This document shows positions 8,998 to 16,793 of a stretch of 61,027 bases of DNA, in pieces; positions within the stretch are counted from its first letter, which is position 1; each line of letters starts with the position of its first letter. This DNA comes from Sphingomonas colocasiae (GTDB lineage Bacteria; Pseudomonadota; Alphaproteobacteria; Sphingomonadales; Sphingomonadaceae), in the NCBI RefSeq assembly GCF_019880585.1, contig NZ_JAINVV010000017.1, forward strand, positions 1-61,027, read 5' to 3'. The notes below the pieces were generated by a model that was not told the origin of the DNA, did not search any database, and saw nothing but the letters and a program-made list of their open reading frames with translations. Position numbers and translations under genes: made by a program.

Positions 8998-10037
8998 GAC
9001 TGGTGCAGACCGCACATCCGGCGACACGATCGCGCACCGTTCATATGGCCATGACATTGGCCATCGCCGTCGCGGCGGCAGCCATGCTCTCGCAATCGGC
9101 CTGGCATTTCGGCGCGGCAAGCGATCCGGAAACGCCCGAGCGCATCGCGGCCCGATTGGCCAGCCGGGAACATCAGGCGCTGATCGCCGCAACGCGGGAG
9201 GGTGTCGCCGCGCCGGCGCTGGTCGGCGAAGATGCCGTTCGGATCAATGCCGCCTTGCCCTTCTCGAACGCACCGATCCTGGCCGCATCGAGCTTCTCGA
9301 TGGTTCGCGCAGCCGCGTCCGACAAGGAACGCGCGCAACTCTGCATGACGCAGGCCATCTATTACGAAGCCGGCTTCGAACCGCTGGATGGGCGCCGCGC
9401 GGTCGCGCAGGTGGTGCTCAACCGCCTGCGCCATCCCGCCTTTCCCAAGACGGTCTGTGGCGTGGTCTATGAGGGCGCGGACCGGCGCGTCTGCCAGTTC
9501 AGCTTCACCTGCGACGGTTCGCTGGCGCGCACGCCGGCCGCCGGCGCCTGGCGCGAAGCGCAGGCGATCGCGAAAGCGGCGCTGGCCGGCGCGGTGGATC
9601 GCGCGGTCGGCACCGCCACACATTATCATACCGACTGGGTTTCGCCCTATTGGGCGCCGCGGCTGACCAAGCTGGTGCAGGTCGGCGCGCATATCTTCTA
9701 TCGCTGGCCGGGAAGCTGGGGCATGCCGGCCGCCTTTTCGGGGCGCTATGCGGGGCTGGAGGCCTTGCCGGCGGTCCAGCTCGCGACCGTGCAACCCGAA
9801 GTGCCGGCCGAGGTCGCGGCCATCCTCGCCAGGATGCCACCCGAGCGGCGCGCCGAAAACGATGTCGGCGGCCGGCTCGACGTGACCAAGGGCTGGTCGC
9901 TCAGCATTCCCGCACCCGACGAGACACGCGGCGCCTTCGCGGCGGCGACGAGCGGTCAGGCCGCGCCGGCCACACGCGCGACCGCGCTCGCCAGCGCCGA
10001 TCCCTCGGCCGACAAGCAGCGGCTGGCCAGCCAATGA
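8994..10037 (+). CDS. SleB/CwlJ-family cell-wall hydrolase within T1SS operon
   Basis: A 347-residue protein with an N-terminal hydrophobic signal/anchor (residues about 15-40) and a hydrolase-2 (SleB) domain around residues 110-240. It shows the family pattern A-I-Y-Y-E-A-G-F-E-P with the presumed catalytic glutamate, V-V-L-N-R-L, and cysteines in TVCGVVYEG and CQFSFTCDG. SleB-type enzymes are lytic transglycosylases named from spore germination, but Proteobacteria carry many non-sporulation members. It overlaps the ABC gene and the HlyD gene by ATGA at both ends, so the three proteins are produced together. Local opening or remodelling of peptidoglycan for the secretion duct is an inference from position. 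The start at 8994 was chosen because an upstream in-frame extension would lie inside the ABC gene. Confidence 0.85.
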   Translation: MRLVQTAHPATRSRTVHMAMTLAIAVAAAAMLSQSAWHFGAASDPETPERIAARLASREHQALIAATREGVAAPALVGEDAVRINAALPFSNAPILAASSFSMVRAAASDKERAQLCMTQAIYYEAGFEPLDGRRAVAQVVLNRLRHPAFPKTVCGVVYEGADRRVCQFSFTCDGSLARTPAAGAWREAQAIAKAALAGAVDRAVGTATHYHTDWVSPYWAPRLTKLVQVGAHIFYRWPGSWGMPAAFSGRYAGLEALPAVQLATVQPEVPAEVAAILARMPPERRAENDVGGRLDVTKGWSLSIPAPDETRGAFAAATSGQAAPATRATALASADPSADKQRLASQ

Positions 10038-11332
10038 CACGGATACGGCACTTCATCGCCTGGGTTCAGGCCCTGTCCGGCCCCCGGCTGATCATCTTCA
10101 CCAGCGCCGTCGGCCTTGGCATCTGCCTGCTCTGGGCAAGCCTGGCCCAGGTGGACGAGGTGACGCGCGGCCAGGGACGGGTGATCCCGTCGAGCAAGGT
10201 CCAGGTCGTGCAGGCGGCGGAACCGGCGACGATCGACGCGATCCTGGTGCGATCGGGCCAGCCCGTCCGCAAGGGCCAGTTGCTCGTCCGGCTCGACGAT
10301 ACCGATTCCGCGTCCGCGCTGGGCCAGATCGCGGCGGAGAACCGCTCGCTCGCGGCGCGCGCCTCACGCCTCGGGCAGGAGGGCGGTATTGGCGGCGGCA
10401 GCGATTGCGCGCCCAAGCCCGACGGTTCCGTCGCACCCGAATGCCGCGAGGAGGCCGCGCTCCAGGCGGTTCGCCGCCAGGCTTTGGGCAGCCGCATGGC
10501 GGCGCTCGGCGCCGCCGTCGAGCAGCGCCGCCGCGAATATGCCGAGGCGCAGGCGACGGCGTCGAGCCTGCGCGGCAGCATCGCGCTGGCGCAGCGCCAG
10601 GTGGAGATGCTGGCCCCGCTCGCCGAGAAATCGATCGTCCCGCAGACCGAATTGCTGACCGCGCGGCGCGAACTGGTCGATCTTCAGGGCCGGCTGGCGG
10701 CGGCGCAGCAGACGATATCGCGCGCCAGTGCGGGCGTGGGCGAAGCGCAGGCCCAGGCATCGGAGGCGTCGCTGCAGTTCCGGCAGGAAGCGCTCAACGA
10801 ACGCAGCCAGCTTTCCGCCAAGATCGCGGTGAACGCGGAATCGCTGCGCGGCGCGGCGGGACGGTTGCAGCGCGCCGAGATCCGCTCACCCGTCAACGGC
10901 GTGGTGAACGACGTCCAGGTCACCACCGTCGGCGGTTTCGTCAATGCCGGGCAGAAGATCATGCAGGTCGTGCCGATGGGCGACAAGCTGCTGATCGAGG
11001 CGCGGGTGAAGCCGAGCGACATCGCCTTCATCAAGGTGGACGATCGCGCCAATGTGAAAGTCACCGCCTATGATTTCTCGATTTACGGCGGGCTGGTCGG
11101 CAAGGTGGTGCAGGTGTCGGCCGACAGCATCTATGACGAGGTGGCGAAGGAAGCTTATTTCACCGTCGTGGTGCAGACCGACCGCGCCTATCTGGTTTCC
11201 GGCGGCCGGCAACTGCCGATCACGCCGGGCATGATCTGCGATGTCGAGATCATCACCGGGCGCAAGAGCGTGCTGTCCTATCTGCTCAAGCCGGTCCTGA
11301 AGGCGCGTTCGGAGGCGCTACGCGAGCGCTGA
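10034..11332 (+). CDS. HlyD-family periplasmic adaptor of type I secretion
   Basis: A 432-residue membrane-fusion protein. A short cytoplasmic N terminus leads to one transmembrane helix (residues about 17-37), then the barrel/lipoyl half (GRVIPSSKVQVVQ), a long coiled coil (about residues 90-290) and the second half lipoyl and barrel (RSPVNGVVNDVQV, TTVGGFVNAGQKI). The C terminus PGMICDVEIITGRKSVL is typical of HlyD/LapC adaptors. It would bridge the ABC exporter and the TolC-type channel. The start overlaps the hydrolase stop by ATGA. It is the last plus-strand gene of the locus. Confidence 0.92.
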   Translation: MTRIRHFIAWVQALSGPRLIIFTSAVGLGICLLWASLAQVDEVTRGQGRVIPSSKVQVVQAAEPATIDAILVRSGQPVRKGQLLVRLDDTDSASALGQIAAENRSLAARASRLGQEGGIGGGSDCAPKPDGSVAPECREEAALQAVRRQALGSRMAALGAAVEQRRREYAEAQATASSLRGSIALAQRQVEMLAPLAEKSIVPQTELLTARRELVDLQGRLAAAQQTISRASAGVGEAQAQASEASLQFRQEALNERSQLSAKIAVNAESLRGAAGRLQRAEIRSPVNGVVNDVQVTTVGGFVNAGQKIMQVVPMGDKLLIEARVKPSDIAFIKVDDRANVKVTAYDFSIYGGLVGKVVQVSADSIYDEVAKEAYFTVVVQTDRAYLVSGGRQLPITPGMICDVEIITGRKSVLSYLLKPVLKARSEALRER

Positions 11333-11381
11333 GCGAACCGATCCGGGATGCATCGGCATTCTCGGCATCGCGAACAGGTGC

Positions 11382-12398
11382 TCAGTCCGGACCGAATCCG
11401 GCCATATCGAGCGCCGCGGTCCGCATCGGCGTCGCCACCGGATCGGCGCGATAGCCATGCATCCAGGCCTGGGTGCCGGCATAGGTGAAGACCGGCCGGT
11501 AATCATGCGCCTGGGTCGCGTCGAGCAGGCGATCGGTCTGGTTGTCCAGCGTCACCAGCCGCCCGTCCAGCCGAACCACCAGCAGGGCATGATCCGCCCG
11601 CCGCACCAGATCGCGCGCGACGACGAAATAGAGATCCTCGTCCGCGACGCCCAGCGCGCGCAGCATCTGCATCTTGGCGATTGCATAATCCTCGCAATCG
11701 CCCCCGCGGCTGCGCAGCGATTCCGCGGCGGAGGCCCAGCGATCGGCCTGTCCGCCGCTCGCCCGGTCCTCGACGAAACGGATGCGCGCATTGACCCAGC
11801 TGTTGATCGCGGCGACCTGATCGGTGCGATCGCGCCCGCGCACGGCGCGCAACGTCGCCGCCCATGGCCCATGGCGCGTGCCGAGCGACGCTGAGCGAGC
11901 GGCCGCCCAACGCGTGCCGAGCGGCGTGGCCGAAATCCGCAGCGCGACCGAACCGAAAATGTCCGGCCGATCACCCGCGACCGGCGCGATCGGCATGGCC
12001 AGCTTGAGCGGCTGCACCGCCTGCACGGCCTGGGCCGGCCCAACCGGCGCGATCAGCGCGGGGCTGGAATCGCCGCAGAAGGTGCGAAAGCCTGTGCCGG
12101 CGCCGATCGTGCCGATATCGGGCACCTGCGACGCGAGGCCGTCATGCCGCGCCCGGATCAGTTCCAGCTTGCTGGGCGCGCCGCCCAGTATCGCCTGCGC
12201 CTTGCTGGGTTCGACGGCCGCCGGCCGCAGTGCCGCCAGGCGATCTTCAGCCATGGTGGCGGCCGCGCACAGACCGCTATAGGCGATGGGCAGGATCGTG
12301 GTTCCTGCATGCGCCGTTGCCGGAATCGATGCGATGGCCAGCATCCCGCCGAACAAGCCGGTGGCAATCATGTATTTATGGATCGACCCGTACGCCAT
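11382..12398 (-). CDS. LapG-like transglutaminase-like cysteine protease (BTLCP)
   Basis: A 338-residue exported protein. The signal peptide runs IATGLFGGMLAIASIPATAHA. The C-terminal half is a bacterial transglutaminase-like cysteine protease domain with the catalytic triad visible: Cys235 in GGDCEDYAIAK, His270 in RADHALLVV and Asp285 in VTLDNQ. LapG proteases cut giant adhesins in the periplasm near their N terminus and release them from the surface when c-di-GMP is low. Its position facing the secretion operon strongly suggests the adhesin here is the substrate. No LapD-type receptor is present in the window. Start: ATG 12398 precedes the signal peptide; a GTG at 12488 would add 30 residues and is less likely. 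The region between signal and protease domain (about 110 residues) is longer than usual. Confidence 0.82.
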   Translation of the reverse strand: MAYGSIHKYMIATGLFGGMLAIASIPATAHAGTTILPIAYSGLCAAATMAEDRLAALRPAAVEPSKAQAILGGAPSKLELIRARHDGLASQVPDIGTIGAGTGFRTFCGDSSPALIAPVGPAQAVQAVQPLKLAMPIAPVAGDRPDIFGSVALRISATPLGTRWAAARSASLGTRHGPWAATLRAVRGRDRTDQVAAINSWVNARIRFVEDRASGGQADRWASAAESLRSRGGDCEDYAIAKMQMLRALGVADEDLYFVVARDLVRRADHALLVVRLDGRLVTLDNQTDRLLDATQAHDYRPVFTYAGTQAWMHGYRADPVATPMRTAALDMAGFGPD

Positions 12399-12525
12399 CC
12401 TGCCTGCATGACGGACAGGGCAGAATATATGTTTAATATGCCTGGTTAATGATTTCCTTAGACGTGGATCCAAACTCGGACGGCGCACGACCCGGATGAC
12501 CCGGGCGGCCGATCAACCTTGCTAT

Positions 12526-12587
12526 AGCTATTTGTTGTCGCATCGTTTTTGCGGAAAATCGGTTCCCACTTTTCCACGCGATGCTCT
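12526..12587. repeat. Dispersed palindromic repeat, copy B (inverted relative to copy A)
   Basis: The reverse complement of this 62-bp stretch matches the element at 6709-6770 at most positions, including the AGCTATTTGT edge and the GCGATGCTCT edge. It ends 39 bp before the NCS1 permease start, between the divergent LapG-like and permease genes, so it may affect the 5' leader of the permease mRNA. Confidence 0.85.
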
Positions 12588-12626
12588 AAGCTGCTCGTCC
12601 TGTCGGCTCGGGGGGGCTCGATATCC

Positions 12627-14084
12627 ATGACGCGTGCCGGAACAAGCGATCTCAACAATGCGGATCTGGCGCCGACGGGTGCCAGCCAGCGCACCTGGCG
12701 CTGGTACCATTTCGCGGCGTTGTGGATCGGCATGGTCGTGTCGATCCCCGCCTATATGCTGAGTGCGGGGCTGATCGACCAGGGCATGACGCCGCTTCAG
12801 GCGACCGGCACCATCCTGCTGGGCAATATGATCGTGCTGGTACCGATGCTGCTGATCGGCCATGCGGGCACGCGCTACGGCATACCCTATGCCGTATTGG
12901 TGCGCAGCGCGTTCGGCACGACCGGAGCGCGCGTGCCGGCGATCGCCCGCGCGCTCGTCGCCTGCGGCTGGTACGGCATCCAGACCTGGGTGGGCGGCAC
13001 GACATTGCTGGCACTGGTCACGGTGCTCACCGGCTGGCGCGACCATGGGCCGCCATTGCCCGTGCTGGACATATCCCTTCCCCATCTGCTGGGTTTCGCG
13101 GCCTTCTGGCTTATTCAGCTGGCCTTTGTCTCGAAGGGCATCGAGATGGTCCGCAAGCTGGAAACCTGGACCGCGCCGTTCAAGATCGCGATCTGTTTCG
13201 CGCTGCTGATCTGGGCGATGCGGAATGGCGGCGGATTGACAGCGCTGATCGAAGCGCCAACGCCGGCAAACGCACCGGCCTTCTCCACGATCTTCTGGCC
13301 GGGCCTGACCGCGATGGTGGGATTCTGGGCCACGCTGGCGCTCAATATCCCCGATTTCACCCGGTTCGCGCGGAGCCAGAAGGATCAGATGCTGGGTCAG
13401 TCGATCGGCCTGCCCGTCCCCATGGCCCTGCTCGCCTTCATCGCGATCCTCGCCACGGCGGCGACGCGCGTCGCGTTCGGCCACGCGATCTGGGATCCGG
13501 TCGAACTCGCGAGCAATATGCCGAATCTCGGCGTACTGATCGGCCTCCTCATCATCTCGGTGGACACGGTTTCCTGCAATATCGCGGCCAATCTGGTCGG
13601 CCCCGCCTATGATTTCGCCGCGCTCTCACCGCGCCGCATCAGCTATCGCAGGGGTGCGCTGATCACCGCCGTGATCGCCGCCCTGATCCTGCCCTGGAAA
13701 CTTATCGAGAGCAGCGGCGGCTATATCTTCACCTGGCTCGTCGGCTATTCCGCGCTGCTGGGCCCCATCGCGGGCATCATGATTACCGACTATTGGCTGA
13801 TCCGCCGCACGAAACTGTCCGTGGACGACCTGTTCGATTCACACGGCCTCTACAGCTATCGCGGTGGATGGAATCCCGTCGCCCTGGCCGCGCTGCTGAT
13901 CGCCATGGTACCCACCATGCCCGGCTTTCTCGCCGTCGCCTTTCCGCAGAGCTTCAGCGGCATGCCGGGCATCCTGACCATGCTCTACCCCTATGCATGG
14001 TTCGTCGGCGCCGGCTTGGCGGCAATCGTCTATTATGCCGGCATGAAAGCAATGCCTGCTAGGACCAGCCCTGAAGGCCGCTGA
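12627..14084 (+). CDS. NCS1-family nucleobase/hydantoin permease
   Basis: A 485-residue membrane protein with about 12 transmembrane segments, matching the NCS1 (purine-cytosine permease, Mhp1/PucI) family. Landmarks are RTWRWYHFAALWIGMVVSIP near the N terminus, GTRYGIPYAVLVRSAFG, GWYGIQTWVGG and NIPDFTRFARSQKDQ. NCS1 carriers import nucleobases, allantoin or hydantoins with sodium or protons; the exact substrate cannot be read from sequence. ATG 12627 was chosen because any upstream extension would be translated from the palindromic repeat. No purine-catabolism gene is adjacent, so its pathway is not evident from context. Confidence 0.85.
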   Translation: MTRAGTSDLNNADLAPTGASQRTWRWYHFAALWIGMVVSIPAYMLSAGLIDQGMTPLQATGTILLGNMIVLVPMLLIGHAGTRYGIPYAVLVRSAFGTTGARVPAIARALVACGWYGIQTWVGGTTLLALVTVLTGWRDHGPPLPVLDISLPHLLGFAAFWLIQLAFVSKGIEMVRKLETWTAPFKIAICFALLIWAMRNGGGLTALIEAPTPANAPAFSTIFWPGLTAMVGFWATLALNIPDFTRFARSQKDQMLGQSIGLPVPMALLAFIAILATAATRVAFGHAIWDPVELASNMPNLGVLIGLLIISVDTVSCNIAANLVGPAYDFAALSPRRISYRRGALITAVIAALILPWKLIESSGGYIFTWLVGYSALLGPIAGIMITDYWLIRRTKLSVDDLFDSHGLYSYRGGWNPVALAALLIAMVPTMPGFLAVAFPQSFSGMPGILTMLYPYAWFVGAGLAAIVYYAGMKAMPARTSPEGR

Positions 14085-14092
14085 TCATTATG

Positions 14093-14120
14093 GGGCCGGG
14101 CTTGCCCGAGAGCCCGACCC
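14093..14120 (+). terminator. Stem-loop after NCS1 permease, likely terminator
   Basis: GGGCCGGGCT (14093-14102) can pair with AGCCCGACCC (14111-14120) with one mismatch around an 8-base loop. It is followed by an A/T-rich stretch (AGCAATTTGTTGT). It lies 8 bp after the permease stop, between convergent genes. Confidence 0.45.
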
Positions 14121-14170
14121 AGCAATTTGTTGTCACATCGTCTTCCGGGTAAAACCGATTCCCTCCGCCT
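14121..14170. repeat. Decayed copy C of dispersed repeat
   Basis: AGCAATTTGTTGTCACATCG resembles the left edge of copy B (AGCTATTTGTTGTCGCATCG), and CCGATTCCC resembles its middle. The right half has diverged. It lies between the convergent permease and KDG kinase genes. Confidence 0.5.
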
Positions 14171-14201
14171 CCGCGCGGCAGGCTTTTCCGCATGATCGAC
14201 A

Positions 14202-15218
14202 TCAACGCCGGATATCGGCAACCCCTTCGAGAAACCGATCGATATCGCACTGGGAGAAGAGCGAAGCATCGCCGGGAATCGAGTGCTTGAGCGCCGCGAG
14301 CGCGAGTCCGGCGCGCGCCATTTCGTCGAGATCGAAGCCCGAACGCAGCGCGTGAAGGATGCCGGCGGCGAAGGCGTCGCCGGTGCCGATGCGATCGACG
14401 ATGCCCGATATGATGATCTCGTCGGTCTGGATCTGCCGTTGGCGCGTATCGATGCGTGCCGAAAGCCGATTGCGGTTAGCATCCTCGGTTTGACGCGCAG
14501 TCGATGCGATGAGTGCGAGACGCGGAAAATGCGCGAAGGCCGCCTCGGCCGCCTCGCGGCGGCGCTCCGGCCCTTCGCCGCCGAACGGCCTGGCGAGCAG
14601 CAATGCGATGTCACGATGGTTGCCGAACATGATGTCGGCACAGCCGACAAGCCCGGTCAATATCGCGCGCGCATCGCCGTCCCACGCCTCCCACAATCGC
14701 GCGCGATAATTGCCGTCGAAGGACAGGGGCACGCCCAGCCGGTTCGCCGCCCGGGCGGCCGCCAGTGCCGCCTCGGCGCCTTCAGCCCCCAAAGCGGCGG
14801 TGATCCCCGACACATGCAGCCTGTCGGCGCCGGCGAGAATGACGTCCCAATCCCATGCCGAGGCAGGCGCGATCGCGAAGCTGGACTGCGCGCGATCGTA
14901 CAGGATCTCGCTTGGACGCGGCCCAGCTCCAAGCATGGCGAAATAGAGCCCCATCCGCCCTTCGCGCCGCTGGACCTGCCCGACGTCAATTCCGGCGCCA
15001 CGCAATTGGGAGATCGCCGCGTCCCCGAGCGCGTTCACCGGCACCGCGCTGACGAAACGCGTGGCATGCCCGAGCCGCGCGAGCTGGGTGGCGACATTGG
15101 CTTCGGCACCGCCAAACCAGACATCGAGGCGCGGCACCTGCAACAACAGCGCGCGGCCCGGCGGCGACAAGCGCAGCATCACCTCGCCGAAGGTCACGAA
15201 AATGCCGCTCACGGCCAT
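14202..15218 (-). CDS. kdgK: 2-keto-3-deoxygluconate kinase (PfkB family)
   Basis: A 338-residue PfkB-type sugar kinase. It opens with VTFGEVMLRLSPPG, carries the substrate-binding WFGGAEANVATQLARLG motif and SFDGNYRARLW, and has the catalytic C-terminal GTGDAFAAG with the base aspartate. These features match KDG kinases more closely than ribokinase or fructokinase. It phosphorylates 2-keto-3-deoxygluconate to KDPG, which a KDPG aldolase (not in this window) would split. The start codon shares its A with the phoD stop (TGATG), so translation is coupled. Sitting last in an operon with phosphatases is odd; its substrate may come from the sugar-acid island that begins at 21.9 kb. Confidence 0.82.
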   Translation of the reverse strand: MAVSGIFVTFGEVMLRLSPPGRALLLQVPRLDVWFGGAEANVATQLARLGHATRFVSAVPVNALGDAAISQLRGAGIDVGQVQRREGRMGLYFAMLGAGPRPSEILYDRAQSSFAIAPASAWDWDVILAGADRLHVSGITAALGAEGAEAALAAARAANRLGVPLSFDGNYRARLWEAWDGDARAILTGLVGCADIMFGNHRDIALLLARPFGGEGPERRREAAEAAFAHFPRLALIASTARQTEDANRNRLSARIDTRQRQIQTDEIIISGIVDRIGTGDAFAAGILHALRSGFDLDEMARAGLALAALKHSIPGDASLFSQCDIDRFLEGVADIRR

Positions 15219-16771
15219 CAGAGCCTGACGACACCGGCCCGATCGGGGCGGGTGATGAAACCGGCCAGGGTGTTGATCGTCCCGCCCGGCGTGAACGCCT
15301 GATCCACCACCCTGATGCTCGTACGCCAGGCATCGGCGCCGATGTCGCACAACAGATAACCGCGCTGATCGTGGATCATCGACATATGCGGATTGCTGGC
15401 CGCGCGCGGATCGGCACCGATCGGCAGGCCGTTGCCGCTGTTCGAGCTGATCGAGGTCGCATGGAGCTCGGTCGCGGCGGGCGCGCTCTCCAGATCCCCC
15501 CGCCGTGACGGCAGATGCCCGATGAAGAACATGTGGCTGTCGCCGCCGGCGATGACGACATTGGTGAGCTTGCGATCCTGGATCATGGTCACCAGCCGCT
15601 CCCGCGCATCGGGATAGCCGGTCCAATTGTCATAACCGTTGGTGGGAACCGGCTGGAGCGACCTGTCGAAGGGCATGACCAGGCCACCCAGTGCGAGCAT
15701 GTTCCAGGTCGCCCCGCCCGTCAGCCCCTCGCCAAGCCAGCGCTCCTGCGCCTCGCCGAGCATCGTGTCCGGCCCGTCGCGCGTGTCGACGCAATTCCCG
15801 TCGCCCGGCTTCTCGCACAGCCGGATGCTGCGATAGCTGCGCTTGTCGAGGATATTGACGCGCATCAGCCGGCCGAAATCGAGCCGCCGATATGCGCGCG
15901 GCGCGCCGCTGTGCGGGAACTGCCCCGCCCGGACCGGCATATGCTCATACCAGGCCTGCATCGCGGCGGCACGACGGAGCAGGAAAATCTCGGGCGGCGT
16001 GCTGCCTTCATCCAGATCGCCCGACCAGTTATTCTCCACTTCATGATCGTCGAACGACGGAAGGAACGCGGCGGCGGCGTGCGCGGCCCGCAGATCGGGA
16101 TCGGCCTTGTAGAGTGCGTAGCGGAGCCGGTAGTCGTCGAGGCTGTAGATCTCGTCGCCCTGATGACGGCGGACAATCGGCACTTTACCGGCCACGAGCG
16201 CTCCGGCGGCCCGGCCTTCATAAATGTAATCGCCATAATGATAGACGAAATCCAGATCGGTTTCCTGGCTGATATGGCGCCAGGCGGTGAAGAGGCCGCG
16301 CTCGTAATGCTGGCATCCCGCGACCGCGACGCGCAGCTGCTCGACCGCCGCGCCGGCAGCCGGCGCGGTGCGAACGGTGCCGGTATCGCTGCGAATCCCG
16401 TCGATGACGAAACGGTACCAATAGCGCCGATGGCTGGGCAGCCCGGCGACCTCGACATGCACCGAATGCGCCAGTTCGGGCCGGGCGATCGCCGTGCCGG
16501 CACGCACGATCGTCCGGAATCCGTCGTCTCCGGCGATTTCCCATCCGACCTGGACGGCCTCGGCGGGCATGCCGCCATGCGGTTCGAGCGGCTTGGGCGC
16601 CAGGCGCGTCCAGATGACGAAACCGTCGGGCATGGGGTCGCCCGAAGCGACTCCGAGCGAAAACGGGTCGTCGAGGAATTTGGGCTTGGCCAGTGCCGGC
16701 GCAGCAGCAAGCAGGGCGGCTTGCCCGCCGGCGAGAATGAGGGTTCGGCGATTGAGCAGGGTGTCCATCAT
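15218..16771 (-). CDS. phoD: PhoD-type alkaline phosphatase/phosphodiesterase
   Basis: A 517-residue exported metallophosphoesterase. A twin-arginine signal (NRRTLILAGG then an alanine-rich core) is followed by the PhoD N-terminal domain (FSLGVASGDPMPDGFVIWTRL) and the phosphatase domain. Metal-site motifs are VAVAGCQHY, YHYGDYIYE, SFDDHEVENNW and IAGGDSHMFF. PhoD enzymes release phosphate from phosphomono- and diesters using iron and calcium and are exported folded by Tat. It lies 22 bp after the phospholipase C-like gene and overlaps kdgK. The pairing suggests stepwise hydrolysis of a phosphodiester outside the cytoplasm. ATG 16771 is followed directly by a second ATG. Confidence 0.9.
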   Translation of the reverse strand: MMDTLLNRRTLILAGGQAALLAAAPALAKPKFLDDPFSLGVASGDPMPDGFVIWTRLAPKPLEPHGGMPAEAVQVGWEIAGDDGFRTIVRAGTAIARPELAHSVHVEVAGLPSHRRYWYRFVIDGIRSDTGTVRTAPAAGAAVEQLRVAVAGCQHYERGLFTAWRHISQETDLDFVYHYGDYIYEGRAAGALVAGKVPIVRRHQGDEIYSLDDYRLRYALYKADPDLRAAHAAAAFLPSFDDHEVENNWSGDLDEGSTPPEIFLLRRAAAMQAWYEHMPVRAGQFPHSGAPRAYRRLDFGRLMRVNILDKRSYRSIRLCEKPGDGNCVDTRDGPDTMLGEAQERWLGEGLTGGATWNMLALGGLVMPFDRSLQPVPTNGYDNWTGYPDARERLVTMIQDRKLTNVVIAGGDSHMFFIGHLPSRRGDLESAPAATELHATSISSNSGNGLPIGADPRAASNPHMSMIHDQRGYLLCDIGADAWRTSIRVVDQAFTPGGTINTLAGFITRPDRAGVVRL

Positions 16772-16793
16772 GGCGCTGTGGCAGCTTTCCTTG

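Noticed and set aside
8994-10037. SleB hydrolase as evidence of sporulation genes
   Set aside because: SleB-domain proteins are widespread in non-sporulating Proteobacteria and nothing else here relates to spores.
12399-12488. N-terminal extension of the LapG-like protease from GTG 12488
   Set aside because: It would put 30 basic residues before an otherwise typical signal peptide region and has no better ribosome site.
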